64,000 nucleotides of DNA from Hymenopellis radicata (lineage: Eukaryota; Basidiomycota; Agaricomycetes; Agaricales; Physalacriaceae): positions 1 through 64,000 of the forward strand of contig JADNRX010000047.1 in assembly GCA_015501595.1 (NCBI GenBank), in the 5' to 3' direction. This document shows positions 1 through 11,444 of the stretch, one piece after another. Made by a program: the position numbers and the translations under genes. A model generated the notes under the pieces. The model saw only the letters and a program-made list of their open reading frames with translations. It was not told the DNA's origin and searched no databases. Within the stretch, counting starts at the first letter, position 1; every line of letters begins with the position of its first letter.

Positions 1-17
1 ATACGGAGCAGGTTAAA

Positions 18-500
18 TCAATCCTGCTCTGCGGCAGTCAGATCGCGCGGTCGATATGTGACGTCCTGGTCCCGAAGTTCAGCCTCGATATCTTCAGGTA
101 TCCTCCCTTTCACGCGGACCGCATATATGCCGCGCACAAATGTACCTACACGTATATACATGTGTCAGAAAAGCGCGAACAGAAAAACAGAAAACGCACT
201 GGTTCTCTGCCATTTGGCTACCCAGCTCTTCTCCGGGGTGATCATAGCTATCATGCCGTCAAAGTACTGCGATGTGCAGCTTAATATGCGTTCAGGGTTT
301 CCTCAAGCTGAAGCAGGAAAGCACAGTTAGGTATACACTGCGGCGCGGGGCATGCTTACATGTAGGACGTTCTCGCAGTTGGGACAACCGTTCGCGCGAA
401 AGTCACCGCTGGTCTGAATGATGGAACATAGCAGACATGCCCTGTTATTCCGGTTTTTGGGCATGGGGATAACTTCGGGGACTTCCTTTTCGTGCGGCAT
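18..500 (-). CDS. spt4: Transcription elongation factor Spt4
   Basis: Spt4 is the small zinc-binding partner of Spt5 (DSIF), which keeps RNA polymerase II processive. Three exons: 360-500, 200-307 and 18-145 (about 125 aa). Exon 1 has the zinc knuckle RACLLCS followed by NGCPNC. Exon 2 has the Spt4 signature with YFDGMIA and PEKSWVAKWQR, and exon 3 ends with FVRGIYAVRVKGRIP and YRPRD. The introns are GTAAGC...TTCAG and GTGCGT...GTGTAG. Exon 2 is one base short of the needed phase: the frame shifts near 301-304 (GAGG followed by AAACCC), where one more G would restore the family sequence. The start at 500 is the first ATG ahead of the zinc knuckle. The gene runs close to the left window edge but its stop (18-20) is inside. 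The identity is very secure; the frame break may be a sequence error. Confidence 0.9.
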
Positions 501-1307
501 GATGGCGGTTGCAGATCAAGCTGTAAATGGACACGTGATCAGCGCGACCTTGCAAAAACCACCATGTCGATGGTTATTCCGGATGCTGCACCAGAAGTCA
601 AACGCCGCGCACTGTTTTACGTGTTGTGTTTCTTTCTCGCCTTTTTCATATTATCTGTAACTGTCGCGTTGTACTTGGCTCGCCGGAAGAGATCCAGGCG
701 TTTCAATAAGCGCATTTATATCCCAGTAGGTTCTAATGCTTGAGCAACTCTACACTTGCTGACTGGAACTATAGACAGACAACCGCTGTGTATTGCAGTC
801 CGCGCCGACTACTCCTGTTCGCTCGTCTATCTCCCAACGCTCCTCCTTGCTCGATTCTCTCAAGTCAAATCGCGTTTCTACTATCCTCGCCTCGCCTGAC
901 AAGACTCCGAAGCGCCCGCTTAACGTGCAAAAGTGTTCCAAGTCAACCACTGCATGCCCTTCTCAGTGCTTGGGATGTCTCATTCAAGTTGTAGACTCCA
1001 ACTTCTCGCCCTCTTGCTCGCCGCCGCTCCTCCTAGATGGACAGAAGACTCCTACTCCTTTGGCTCCCGTGATGAGCCGTCGCTGTTCTTTGGTTGAAAG
1101 TTGAAGCTTGGATACTACTATACTGTGCCCTTAAATCGTTGTATGACTGAAAAACAAACTTCTCATCTCTAATCTGAACCTGAAGAGTATCGTCGAGATT
1201 TGGATACTACTTCTAGGTCTGCTCTGTGAATTCTTCGAGTGTTTCTATGACTGAACTGAGATTGCCGACTAGCTTTGGGTATCTGCCCATCCGCATTGGC
1301 AGCTAAA
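501..1307. other. Intergenic, no supported gene
   Basis: Several short open frames overlap on both strands, but none shows a recognisable motif or a consistent splice pattern. A palindromic CACGTG lies near 530, just upstream of the SPT4 start on the minus strand, and could be a bHLH-type site; this is only a 6-base match. Confidence 0.4.
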
Positions 1308-2026
1308 ATGCCATCCGTTACAATAAATACGTGTCATGGAATACAACAAACAGCGAGGTACAACAAGCACAGTCTTCATAACAATTCAGCCGGAGCTCTC
1401 CCACTTGTTATGGCCCTTGAGGACGACCTTCTTGCTGGATCCAAAGGTTGGGATCAACGATGGGTGTGATCCATCTTTGTGTAGTCTCTTCCCCGGTTTG
1501 AGGAGCTGACGCGGTCGGCGTGTGGGGCGATGTGTGGCGTCCTGTAAAAAAGATCGTCAGTTCCAACGTATATTTGTCGAAAGGCTAAGGGACACATACT
1601 TCAGGATATGTAGACTTAACATTCTTCACATGGTGTCGGCGTCCGCTCCCACTACGGTCGGTGCAACTGCCCCAGCGCACTCTCTTCTCTTCTTTAACGA
1701 GGACACTCCTAGGGACTACATAAACGGCCGCGACACCGGCAGCACGGTAAATCTGTGGTCGTGGAGCTCCAGCCTGTGCATAAATTGGTGCAGGAATCCT
1801 TGAGCGCTGTTGTTCGGGGGGCACAACATTATACATCGCAGGCTCCCGCTTAAGCGCGCCCGCCCGATGGTCTGGAAATGTGGGAACCTTGGGGGCTGTC
1901 GATGGGGAGGGGGTAATATGCCGGCTCGCGCTGGAGAGGCTGGGGTTGTTTATAAGGCGAGGGCCCTGGTCTTGGAGCGTAGAAAGCGTTCTCTCGGACG
2001 AGAGGTCGAGGGTGATAGGGTGCCAT
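1308..2026 (-). pseudogene. Broken copy of the PLxR-motif/C2HC family (copy 1)
   Basis: This matches the intact gene at 24636-25479 in both coding and 3' flanking sequence. It starts MAPYHPRPLVREN, has a second repeat PQPLQREPAYYPL, and then shifts frame near 1888-1900 before continuing as GALKREPA, PPEQQRSRIPAPIYAQ and VKEEKRVRW. The K-S-[IT]-[LY]-type exon end and its donor are still visible near 1590-1610. The segment encoding the C-terminal Cys/His finger in copy 2 (about 300 bp) is absent: the alignment jumps from the conserved 3' flank (near 1315-1385) directly to the region around GGATCCAAAGG. With a frameshift and the finger lost, it is most simply a pseudogene. Similarity to copy 2 in the flank shows that the duplication included non-coding DNA. 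Confidence 0.75.
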
Positions 2027-2311
2027 TTTTCTGTGATGGTGGTGGTGGGACAACGAAATGACTCCCTCCAACAGCATTTAACCCATCCACACTGTCCACG
2101 TGATGGCGTCATTGTTCGCTCTTTTAGGACGGGAGAGCGCGGTAGCGCGATTGATGCGCCCACCTGGAGCACTGGAGCTTTCTAAACCCAAAGTGGATAG
2201 CTCTCGGGACGCGCTGATACTCATACCAGACTCATACTGATGCTGATCTTGCGGTTGATGATCCGTTTGACCTACAGGTGGCGGTGATAATCGTGACTCA
2301 TGGGATGCCAT

Positions 2312-2995
2312 ACTCTGAGGTCCTTGGTTGAATGAGTGTAGCTGACGTATACAATGTAGCTCGGTCGTATGCTATGGACGGATCTTTGACATCGGAAGCT
2401 GACAGTGTTATGTTTGAAGGGGCGAGTCCTCCCTAAGCTTTACGTTGTGCTTCAGTGTAATCGACTCTATACAATGTTGGTGTATGCGGCAGGTGAATCA
2501 ATCTCAAGGGTTGCTGTATCATCCTCTAACTGGGTAGCGCTTAGGTGCGTGGATCTCAGGTTCACTCGCCGTCATTGATCAGACAGTTCGCACCCAGGTA
2601 ACATAGATGATGTTTCTGAACCTGATTAATCTCTTTCTGAGAAACCGGCTGCTCCAGGACTCGCTCCGATTAAATAATCCTGGCTCAGCCATGCGCAGCT
2701 CTATTTGTGTAGAAGGTACAGGGTGTGTGGCGCTGTACGGGAACGTGTTCTATATAGTGTATATGCATACGTGAATAATCTGATACTAGTACAGTCTAGG
2801 GTGATGTCCGATGTCAATAATGCTAATGATAAAACTACACGATGCTATTCCAAGCTGACGCGAACTCGACAACTATAAATAACACATTGCTAGATGGGTA
2901 TAGAGAATCGAATGATATACCGATTACGCGCTTCCCCAGGTGAATGCGAGTTCGAACCTTTAGGACCTCTTGATACGCCAACGCGGACGCGTTTT
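2312..2995. other. Intergenic, no supported gene
   Basis: Mostly A+T-richer sequence between the family copy 1 promoter side and the 3' end of cyclopropane-fatty-acid synthase 1. I see no open frame with coding character. The part nearest 2996 is presumably the synthase 3' UTR. Confidence 0.4.
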
Positions 2996-4644
2996 CTAAT
3001 CGCAAATTTCAGGTGCATCGTTCTGTAGAGCGCAAAAGAGGTCAGTGAGGATTCATCACGCAAAGAAAGTGGAAAACACACCTCGCGTATAAAGGTCAAC
3101 ATATGGCAGGTAATATAGCCCTTCGCAAAGCCAGCACCAGCATATGCGAACAGGTACTGCCACTTCTTCTTGAAGGCGTCGTATGCCCGGTTATCGTGTA
3201 ATCCGGGGTAGTCCCTCGCCACCGTCTCCTGTGTCAAGTTTTTGTCCAAACGCCTACCCCACTCCCTGAGGGTTCGAGGATAATGCGCCGCGTGGTTCTC
3301 GACGCGATCAAGGTTAAAGTGGGGTGACGCGGCTTGTATGAGAGCGGTGGCGGACGGCAGGCAGGAATTGGGCCACATGTACTTTCGCATAAAGTCCTCC
3401 GCCTGATACGATGAATACCGCGACTCCGGGAACGTCGACGCTGATACAACGGCGGTGGCGCCGTGGGGCTTGAGTGCAAAGGACACGAGGTCAAAGTAGC
3501 GCGCGTAGTGTTGCGATCCTACGTGTTCGAGCATCTCCACCGACACGAACGCATCAAACGCGTTTTCCCAACACAACGGGATGTCACGATAATCCATCAA
3601 GTGAACCGTAATCTTGTCACAGAGACCAGCTGCCATGATCCGTTCCTCAGCCAAGGTCTTCTGCTCAATCGATAGCGTCAGGGTGACGACTGTGCATCCA
3701 AAAGTGCCGGCAGCCTGTTCCCTTTCGCGATAAGCAAGAGCATGTGAGGTGCCGAATAATGCTAACCTCAATTGCCAGGCCACCCCACCCGGAGCCAAAT
3801 TCAAGTATGTGGTCACCAGGCTTCACCCGCGCCTGTCTCAGGACATGGTGAAGTTTGCGGCGTTGAGCGGCTTCAAGGTCGCCTGGTGTAGGGCCCAAGT
3901 CGAGGTCTCCACGAACGCCGCCTTCTGCGTCGTCCCACAAGGCACACGAGTACATCATTTCCTGGGACAAGAAGGCCTTGAATAGTTCGTTTGACTGGTC
4001 GTACGATGCAATCACGTTAAGTCGCGCGTTCGCCTTAGTCTGACCGAGATACGAGTTATAGAATCCGGAGACAATTGATGTGACGCGAGTGAATGTTGAG
4101 GATAGTGTGTCTTCCATTCCAGACTGGTTATCAAGCCAGAGCTAGTTGATTGTCGAGGTTAGCGACCGCTTGAGAGCATAGCGCGAATCTGTACTTACGT
4201 TCATAGCAGCTCTGAGATCAGGCACCTCGATATCGCCAATCATATAGGCTTCGCTGACTATATCAGGTTAGGACGCTGAAAAGATCGGCAGTTACGCGAC
4301 ATACAGCCTAGATCACCCGATCTGAGGAAGTGCGTAGAAGCACCGATCAGAATGTGTGCGCAAGTTGGACCGCGATGTGCTCACAATAAAAGACGGAGCC
4401 AAAAGTCATCGCTCTTAACCTTTATGTGGACGTGGTTGCAATCTGGTGTGAAGGTGCCATACGGGTGCGTCCCTTCACAGTCGTCGACGACAAGAGATCC
4501 GATAGTAATAGCGCCGCCCAGGGCGGAGAGGATCGATTGGCGCGCTAGTGCGGCAAACCAAGATCGAGGTGAGGTTAAGGTGAATTTAGTCAGAGAGGCA
4601 AACGCGTTCTTGGGAAAGATTTGGAGAGAGGATTGAGGTGCCAT
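2996..4644 (-). CDS. Cyclopropane-fatty-acyl-phospholipid synthase 1
   Basis: A SAM-dependent enzyme of the CFA/mycolic acid cyclopropane synthase family, which adds a methylene or methyl group to an unsaturated acyl chain of membrane lipids. Six exons: 4385-4644, 4305-4321 (17 nt), 4199-4257, 3767-4141, 3082-3714 and 2996-3022, giving 456 aa with every phase consistent. Motifs: GDLGFSEAYMIGD (about residues 88-100), the SAM loop ILEFGSGWGG (about 224-233), FDAFVSVEMLEHVG, and GFAKGYITCHMLTF near the end; the last exon encodes NDAPEICD. No signal peptide or membrane span is evident. The paralogue at 61601-63260 has the same strand, exon count and phases. A TATAAA lies 55 bp upstream of the ATG. 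The family assignment is secure. The product could be a cyclopropane or a methyl-branched fatty acid, since sphingolipid C9-methyltransferases are distant relatives. Confidence 0.93.
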
Positions 4645-4698
4645 CGCTGTGAAGTGAATCGCTCTGAACTGATGATTCAGGCATTTACTCTGTTCGCC

Positions 4699-4704
4699 TT
4701 TATA
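4699..4704 (-). promoter_or_regulatory. TATA box of CFA synthase 1
   Basis: TATAAA on the minus strand about 55 bp before the ATG at 4644. The paralogue at 63260 has the same box at nearly the same distance, which supports it as a real core promoter element. Confidence 0.5.
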
Positions 4705-4759
4705 CAGAGCATTTCGGAGGGCGAATGATAACTCTCCGACGTCGTTGCAGTACATCTGA

Positions 4760-6469
4760 AATCACTCAGGAGGGACATCAGCAGGGTCGGGATCGTGTTG
4801 TAAAGGCGATCTAAATCGGAATTGTCAATAGATCTACGGAGACTTTCAAGGTCTGAATCTAATAACACTAGAGTTAGTGAGTGCTTTCCGAACCAAGGCT
4901 TCATACCTACGATGAATCAACAGATGAAGGGAGGCCTGCATGGACACCCCGCTATCTTGTAACTTCAAGTATTTCGCCCGCCGATTTCAGCATGCAAGTC
5001 GCTCCTTCAAGCATAACCAAACCTAGCCCCGGTAGCCTATCTCCTTTGGACAGCGAACCATATTGCCAATGGCAATTACAACAGTATCGGGATGTGCTGA
5101 GCGTTCGCAAGAAGAGATTCCATTGGGAGGGCTGGGAGGATGTAGAGAATCGCTGGACACTAGTATTTAACTGAATCGTAGGCGAAACCTGGTACCTTGT
5201 CAGCTTCCGCGTATACAACGACGGTGGGTACTACCTCGTTGGTCCATGGCGACTCTTTACACCTTGTGCTCCACGGAGCACGTCGGCGAGGACATGGATC
5301 GAGCTCGTCCGTGGATATCAAGTCCGAGCAAGTCTTCGATACCTGCTGCCGTTATTGCCTATGCTCCGTCATAACTCTTCCGCGGCGAGGAGAGATTGCA
5401 CTGCAAGAGATTGATCCGAGCTGCTAACGCAATCAGCTCATGCACACATTCAAACGCCCTGAACACTCGGTCTGATCTTCATCATGTATTCCCGTGCACA
5501 GTCTTGGTTCGCTCCGTGGGCCGTGGACGTGTTCTTCCCCGCGCTGTTGAGCAGCACGAGCTCAGATATCATCCAGGAGCGGACACGAGTCGCGTTCCTC
5601 ACGTTTCCCCCTCGGACGACACTTCGCGCAGTTGATGGCATGCACTGGAGTCTGAGACAAGTAAGTATGCTGGAGTCTAAGACAATTAATTGGCTCTTAC
5701 CGGTCGCGTCGTAACACAGCGTCGAAATCAAGTCCGCCACGAGTATTGTCAATTGTGGCGAGCTCAGTGAGCAGACATAGTACCCAGGGACAACTTGAAT
5801 AGAGACCAGAGTAAAGTGGAAGCCTTTCGAAATGGCAAAAAGTCATTACCGGCTTGTATCTCGCTCCATGAAGGGCACTTGGGCCCGCGAGCGCATGAGC
5901 GCCGATATCAGATGACTAGTAGTAAACGCATAAACACCGCAAATCGGTGAGAGAAAAAAATATGTTCTCATCAACGATTCTCTAGATCTGGGACCAGATG
6001 AACTATAGGACGACATGCCTAGCAAGGCTAAATGCCAGGCATATCAACTGATCAGTGATTGGCTGGTGATTGGGGGAAGCAAGTTAGGAAAGTTCCCACG
6101 CTCGCTCTCGTCGAAACACGTACGAAACCGTGTCGAGACGGTTAGATGGCGGACAACCGCCGGACGCAACATCGGTAATGATTGAAACGCGCTCAAGCAT
6201 AACCGTCCGTAAGCGAAACATAGAGTATTTCTAAGACAACCGCGGGAGAGAGCGAACATATACCTCGTTCAAGTTTGGTCCTCGGATAGAAGTGTCTGGC
6301 CTCTAAGCTAAGTCACCCAAATAATGCAACGCAACAGATTATAACTAGTGCTATTCAAAGCTCAGCAGAAGAACATCAGACTTGACCTCGATAGTAATGC
6401 CGAGATTTACGCCCGAAATTCATCGGTACCCTTCTCTCTTTCTCCGTCCCCGCTACAAATCATGAGCAT
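4760..6469. other. Long gap without a supported gene
   Basis: Short open frames (for example 4881-5174 plus and 5450-5752 minus) have no motif that I recognise and do not link through consistent splice sites. This could be an old, decayed gene region. Nothing here can be named. Confidence 0.4.
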
Positions 6470-7110
6470 CCTCGTGCGCAAAGTCACACAGGTCACCAAA
6501 CTTGCATCTGTTTACAGCACAATCAGCCACTTCCGTCGTCGTTATATGTTCAGTTAATACTCGCCTTCCTGCCTGAATGAATATGCAAGCTCGCCGTCCG
6601 ATCCGACAAGGTTTCGAATCCAGGATCATCCTCCCTACCTTGAACCCACATACCTTCTACTTGGCCATCTACGCCCACAATCAACATGGACATCTGATAG
6701 TACATGTGAGGGCTCAGCAGGCGAGACAGGTACTTGCGCCAAAGAAGGATACAATGCACATAGCGCTGACTCCTCGCGCTGCTGCTGCGTAGCCTTCTCC
6801 TGGCTCTTGAGACCACGTTCCTTGTACTCGATGTCCAAATGTGTTTCAATAGCTACGGTTTCTCAACTGAGAATGGTTTTCATGCGTCAAGACCAAGACG
6901 GTGTAGCGCTGCGCTTTCGCCCTTTTCCATGACGTGTGTACTACTTTGCGCTGAACGTGTATCCTGTAATGAACAGAAAATAAGTCGAGGTAGAAAGTAG
7001 CTTGCATCTGTGTCATTGGAGATAGCCCATTCGAAGAATCAAACATCGCTGCGAGTGGTCCGTTCTTCTTCTTCTTCTTCTTACTTGGTCGTCCACTGTC
7101 CGGCGCCACA
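6470..7110 (-). pseudogene. Partial duplicate of the 3' part of the PNUTS-like gene
   Basis: This segment repeats pieces of 7885-8930 in the same order. It contains the 3' flank with CACTTGCATCTGTTTAC-like sequence, then a minus-strand frame with DIEYKERGLKSQEKATQQQ and SLAQVPVSPAEPSHVL, then MEKGESAALHR, and at the upstream end SGRPSKKKKKK. The parent has a PP1-docking motif (KTVQW) straight after the lysine run; here that stretch reads differently and the docking residues are gone. Frames change between blocks and the glycine-rich C-terminus is missing. It therefore looks like a dead local duplicate lying just downstream of its parent. Confidence 0.7.
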
Positions 7111-7159
7111 GAAGTAGAATGGTAGAATGAGAAATTTTCGGAACGGAGCTATTCATCGG

Positions 7160-7565
7160 ATGCCTCCCTTTGTACGTGTAGTGGTACTCGGGACCTGAGT
7201 CAACGACGATGCTGATACCGAAATCCGAGAAAAGGCATCGAAGATCAGGTCGACCAGAATGTTCGCCTATCAGTAATCCACCTTAGTACGCTCAGCCGAG
7301 TTTCAATGAGAAGCATTCAACGTACACCTCGTATATCTTTGTGAATTATACCCGGATCGACCCAAGTGCATGCCATGAGCGCAGTGACCGCCGATAGGCG
7401 AAACCTTACCCATACAAGACGGTCGCGAGTCTCCAAAAAGTCACCATGAATATTACCATGTTCCACACATGGCGAGATCAAGCACAGACCGGTAGAGAAA
7501 ATATCATCGCTAACACCATAGAAGAGAAGAATATTTTCATGACGATGCTGCCTGCTGCCTGGAAA
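7160..7565 (-). pseudogene. Protein kinase fragment
   Basis: On the minus strand one frame reads HENILLFYGV, then LCLISPCVEHGNIHGDF, and later IIHKDIRGV, the order expected for a fungal tyrosine-kinase-like domain: end of the N-lobe, hinge, then catalytic loop with HKD in place of HRD. After a frame change the next block gives LFSDFGISIVVDSG, a DFG metal-binding motif, at about 7198-7233. There is no glycine-rich loop and no complete C-lobe, and in-frame stops separate the blocks, so this is a remnant. The parent family is inferred from motif order only. Confidence 0.65.
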
Positions 7566-8053
7566 ACAGTCAACGAGCGCAACTCTGTATGACAAACCAC
7601 GCCACCTTTCCTTCTTCACCTTCTCGCGGTCCAGCCGCCCACCCAGCCCACCTCCGGAAACTCCGCAACTGCTTTCAAGCAAAACAGGAGACCGATAACC
7701 TATTGTATACAACAAGGGAGTTACGAATATCCAGCACAATGACAACTCAAATTAGTCAAAAACCGCTCAGATCAACACGCTGAAAATTATCATGCTCGCC
7801 GCTTCCAGTATGTACACACTCATAACTAAAAACGACAGTAGGGTACCATAAAAAAACCCCTCCCTCCTCCCTCCACCCTCCATCCATCGTCATGACGCAT
7901 ACTCGTGCGCAAAATCACACTGGTCACCAAACTTGCATCTGTTTACACCAAAAAAAAAAAAAAAGACAGTCAGAAACTTCCATTCTTCGCATATGCTGAT
8001 TCAATGCTCGCCTTCCTGCCTGAAAGAAACTGCATGGTTTTCTTTTACTATTT

Positions 8054-11000
8054 CTACCTCCTCCTCCCCGGCCGCGGCCCTCGAGCCCCCCCTCCATCGG
8101 CCCGCATCATCCGCATACCCGGTCCCGGTCCCGTAATCAGCTGGCGGGGCGCTCCAACTCGGGTCCCCCCCGCCGAAGCCCCGATGATCGGGTTCAGCTG
8201 CGACAGCAGCGACTGCAGCTGATCCTGCGGGATCGCAGCCGCCAGCGCCGCCGCAGCATCCATAGGAGATACATTATGTTCACCCACCGGCACCACCACC
8301 ACCCATCATCCCCCCCCCTGCCCCGTTCAGCTGCGCCATGAGCTCCGCAACATTCACATTCGGCGTCATCGGGTCCCAGAAGGCGGCCTCGAGCTCCGGC
8401 CCCACTGTCATCGCCTGTACCTGCGTGTCCACCTCCGCGTCGACAGCACGTGCGACGCCTCCGCGGGCGAAACAGGTATCTGCGCCAGAGACAGATACAA
8501 CGCGCCGAGCACCGACTCCTCCCGCTGCTCCTGCGTCGCCTTTTCCTGGCTCTCCAGCCCGCGCTCCTTGTACTCGATATCCACAGGTATCTCGATAGCT
8601 ATCATCGTTTCGAATAAGAATAGTGCCCAATTGCGATAAGACAAAGACTGACGTATTGGCTCTGACCAATCGACCGTTTCCTCGAATATATGTCGGTGCA
8701 GCGCCGCGCCCTCGCCCTTTTCCATGTTTCGTGCGCTCTGCGCGGAATGCGTACCCTGAAAGGAAACAGAATAAAGGTTGAGATATTGACATACACAGTA
8801 CGAGAAAGTAGCTGACATCTACGGGATCATCATCATAGACAGCCTTTTCGATGAAGCGAACAGCCTCGAGCTCGTTGTCAGCGGCCCATTGCACCGTCTT
8901 CTTCTTCTTACTTGGCCGTCCACTCTCCGGGGCCACGGAAGTAGAATGGGACGTGGGCGGTGGCGTTTGCGGCGGAATCTTTCAGACCCTTCCCTACCAT
9001 CGATTGCAATGCTTCCTGGAAAGGATCTCGCGATGACGGCAGAGCAATGTTTCGTATCCTCCTTCTTCACCGATACAGGCGGGGGCGCCTTGGTGAATTT
9101 GGGCAGCTTTTTCACCTTCTTCTCGGAAAAGAATGAGGAATCGGACTTGGCATCCTTGAGATTCCCCGGCGTCGCAACCACCTTTTTCGTCACTACCGGC
9201 GGTTTCGTCTGCGCTTTCTTCACAGGCGCAGGCATCTTTGTCGGGGGCGGAGTCTCCATCTTGCGTTTCTTCGACTTTGGCTCTACGGACATGACTATTT
9301 CAGGCTATTTTCAATTAAAGTGAACCGACGTGACTCACCCTCTTCCTTTCCGGTTACGCCGTCAATCATATTTCGCCATTTGCGTTCGAGATTAAGAGCC
9401 ATGTCCTTGATCGCTACAAGAGCGCGAAAGCATTAGGTTCATGTATATTAAATTCATGGGGGCGACCCGAAGTGCTATTACTATGAAGAACCGGAGATGC
9501 ACGTTCAAAATCAAGCGCATGGGGACGCACAAGCGCCGAGCAAACGGGCGCGTAACTAAAATGAGACAAGACTCACCAGGCGAAGGAGGGTTCTTGGTTA
9601 GCTTGACTATGATTTTACCGAGCTTGGTGGCCTTGAGGGTCTCGAGCGTTATCGGAAAACGGTCTAGAATCTACAAAGACGAGGTGAGGCTTGGAGTCAT
9701 CCAACACGCTGCGTGCACGACGCACATGGAGCAAAGGCATGACGGTGCCAACCAATTCCTGGTCTTCACTCCCGATGGGCGCCTTTAACCACTCTCGTGT
9801 TATATCCATAGCGGTGGGGTTCTCGAGCCACGCGCGAAAGTAGTGATTCGCGGCACAATCCCGGATCTTGGTTAGAATCTCCATACGTGTCGTCGCGTCG
9901 ACATCGGCAGATCCATACTCATCCAACTTGATCACGAGATTGTTCACGGCGCCCGCCCCGGTGAACGCGTTTACGCCGAGGAGAGGTCTGATGCTCGCAA
10001 GTAACCTCTCTTTACGTTCCTGTGGAGAAGGCCCTTGAGGTTGGGGAGGCGGAGGAGGCTGTGATTGAGGCTGCTGCAGCTGTTGCTGTGACTGTAGCAG
10101 ATTCCGTATTTGCTGTGGCTGCAGCTGTTGGGAAGGCTGTGGCGGAGTTGACTGTGCAGGTTTGCCGTAAAATTGAGATGGCAAGACGCCCATCATCGGC
10201 CCGGGAGAAGAAGTATGAAGGGCCTGGGGTGAAAGGGTCCCTTGGCCTTGCGATGCATGTGCTAAGGAAGACTGTGCGAGTTGTGGAAATGATTGGGAAT
10301 ATAAATATGGATTGCTATTGTTGTTGTTGCCGAGAGATAAATGCTGTTGGAGGGAAAATAGTTGTGGTCGTGACTGTGGATTTGATTGCTGAATTGGGGG
10401 GGAAGGTTGAGCGCCGTACGTCGGCGTCGGCGGGGGCGGCGAGTAGTGGGGGGATGCCGTTGGAACCGGATCCGTTTATGGTTAGAGCGGGGCTAGAATC
10501 GGCTGTCAGACCATTGCAGAAATCTTGATGAACGGAGACCTACTCAATGATTGGAGGAGATTGATGTTGTGGTGGTGGAGAATGTTGCGGTATTCGTTGT
10601 TGTTGCTGCTGCGACGGCTGTGAGCTCGTCGAGGTCGCGCCGTTCAGGCTCGAATAGGACGACAAGGGCACGTGATTTGACGGCGACGACTGCCATGATG
10701 CGCCATACGGAATGTTATTGTAGGGAGCATTGTTCGGTATATTATACTGGCTGAAGGACTGGAAAAAGGACGACTGCTGACCGTCGTCGACCCCGGCTGG
10801 TAGATAATGAGCGTGTGAGAATTTGGTATGGGCGATAATAGTCGACTCACCCCCACGCTACCGAGCAGCTCCTGCAGCGTCATATGGGCGTTCGGCGTTG
10901 TTGCCGACGTGCTCCCAGCCAGGGATCCGTTGGACGCTGTACGCGGTGGCTGCTTGGCCCAGTCATCAAGCGAGGACGACGGATGTGCCTCGTGCCGGCT

Positions 11001-11087
11001 TTGTTGTGACGATTCGTTCAACAGCGATGCCTGCGGCTGCTGCGGCGTCGACTGCATCCATGAAGAATAAAAATTGGTGTTGTCCAT
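8054..11087 (-). CDS. PNUTS/Ppn1-like protein phosphatase 1 regulator (frame interrupted)
   Basis: PNUTS proteins tether PP1 to the cleavage and polyadenylation machinery and help to slow and terminate RNA polymerase II. Visible exons: 10851-11087, 10544-10779, 9726-10492, 9577-9670, 9339-9413, then from 9294 downward. The first part is Q/S/P-rich. A TFIIS N-terminal-type helical domain follows (NNLVIKLDEYG, REWLKAPIG, LETLKATKLGKIIVKLT, IKDMALNLERKWR), then a basic KKRKM segment and the PP1-docking motif KKKKTVQWAADNE, then a helical DIEYKERGLESQEKA block and a Gly/Arg-rich tail (GGGMMGGGG). The frame breaks at a six-C run (10448-10453), around 8970-9050 (two shifts near DPFQEALQSM), near 8455-8465 and near 8290-8300, so no single frame covers the protein. 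The family is well supported. Whether the gene is functional depends on whether these indels are real. Confidence 0.75.
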
Positions 11088-11444
11088 TACAACTTTCGGA
11101 CACTTCTCTACCACGTCTTCTGTCTTATTGGGGGGGGCGACTACGACGGTTAGAGCGGCACTCGCGCTGCTCGCTGTCGGCCGTGACGGAGACAGAGAGC
11201 TTTCTCGCCGTCGAGCGCGTCTGTGCAATTTCTTGAAAGGCAGTTGGTCGTTGGCTGCGATGAGCAGACCTGCGCTTTAAGCGGCGACCTAAATCCCCAC
11301 GCTCAGTCTTATGTCAGCGGCTTACTCCGGCTCAACAAAAAAAAAGGTGTTTGTTGTGTTTGGTTTCTTCAACAAAAGCCTTCAAACCCTTCAAACCGTT
11401 CAAGCCACCGTCAACAAAACTCCCACATACCAATTTTCTCATCA

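Noticed and set aside
2940..3000. GGTTCGAAC on the minus strand as a possible tRNA
   Set aside because: Flanking bases do not form a 5-bp T stem, and no acceptor or anticodon stem is found.
6605..6630. tRNA-like T-loop (GGTTTCGAATCC)
   Set aside because: One base too many for the loop, no D- or anticodon arm at the right distance, and it lies in the PNUTS duplicate.
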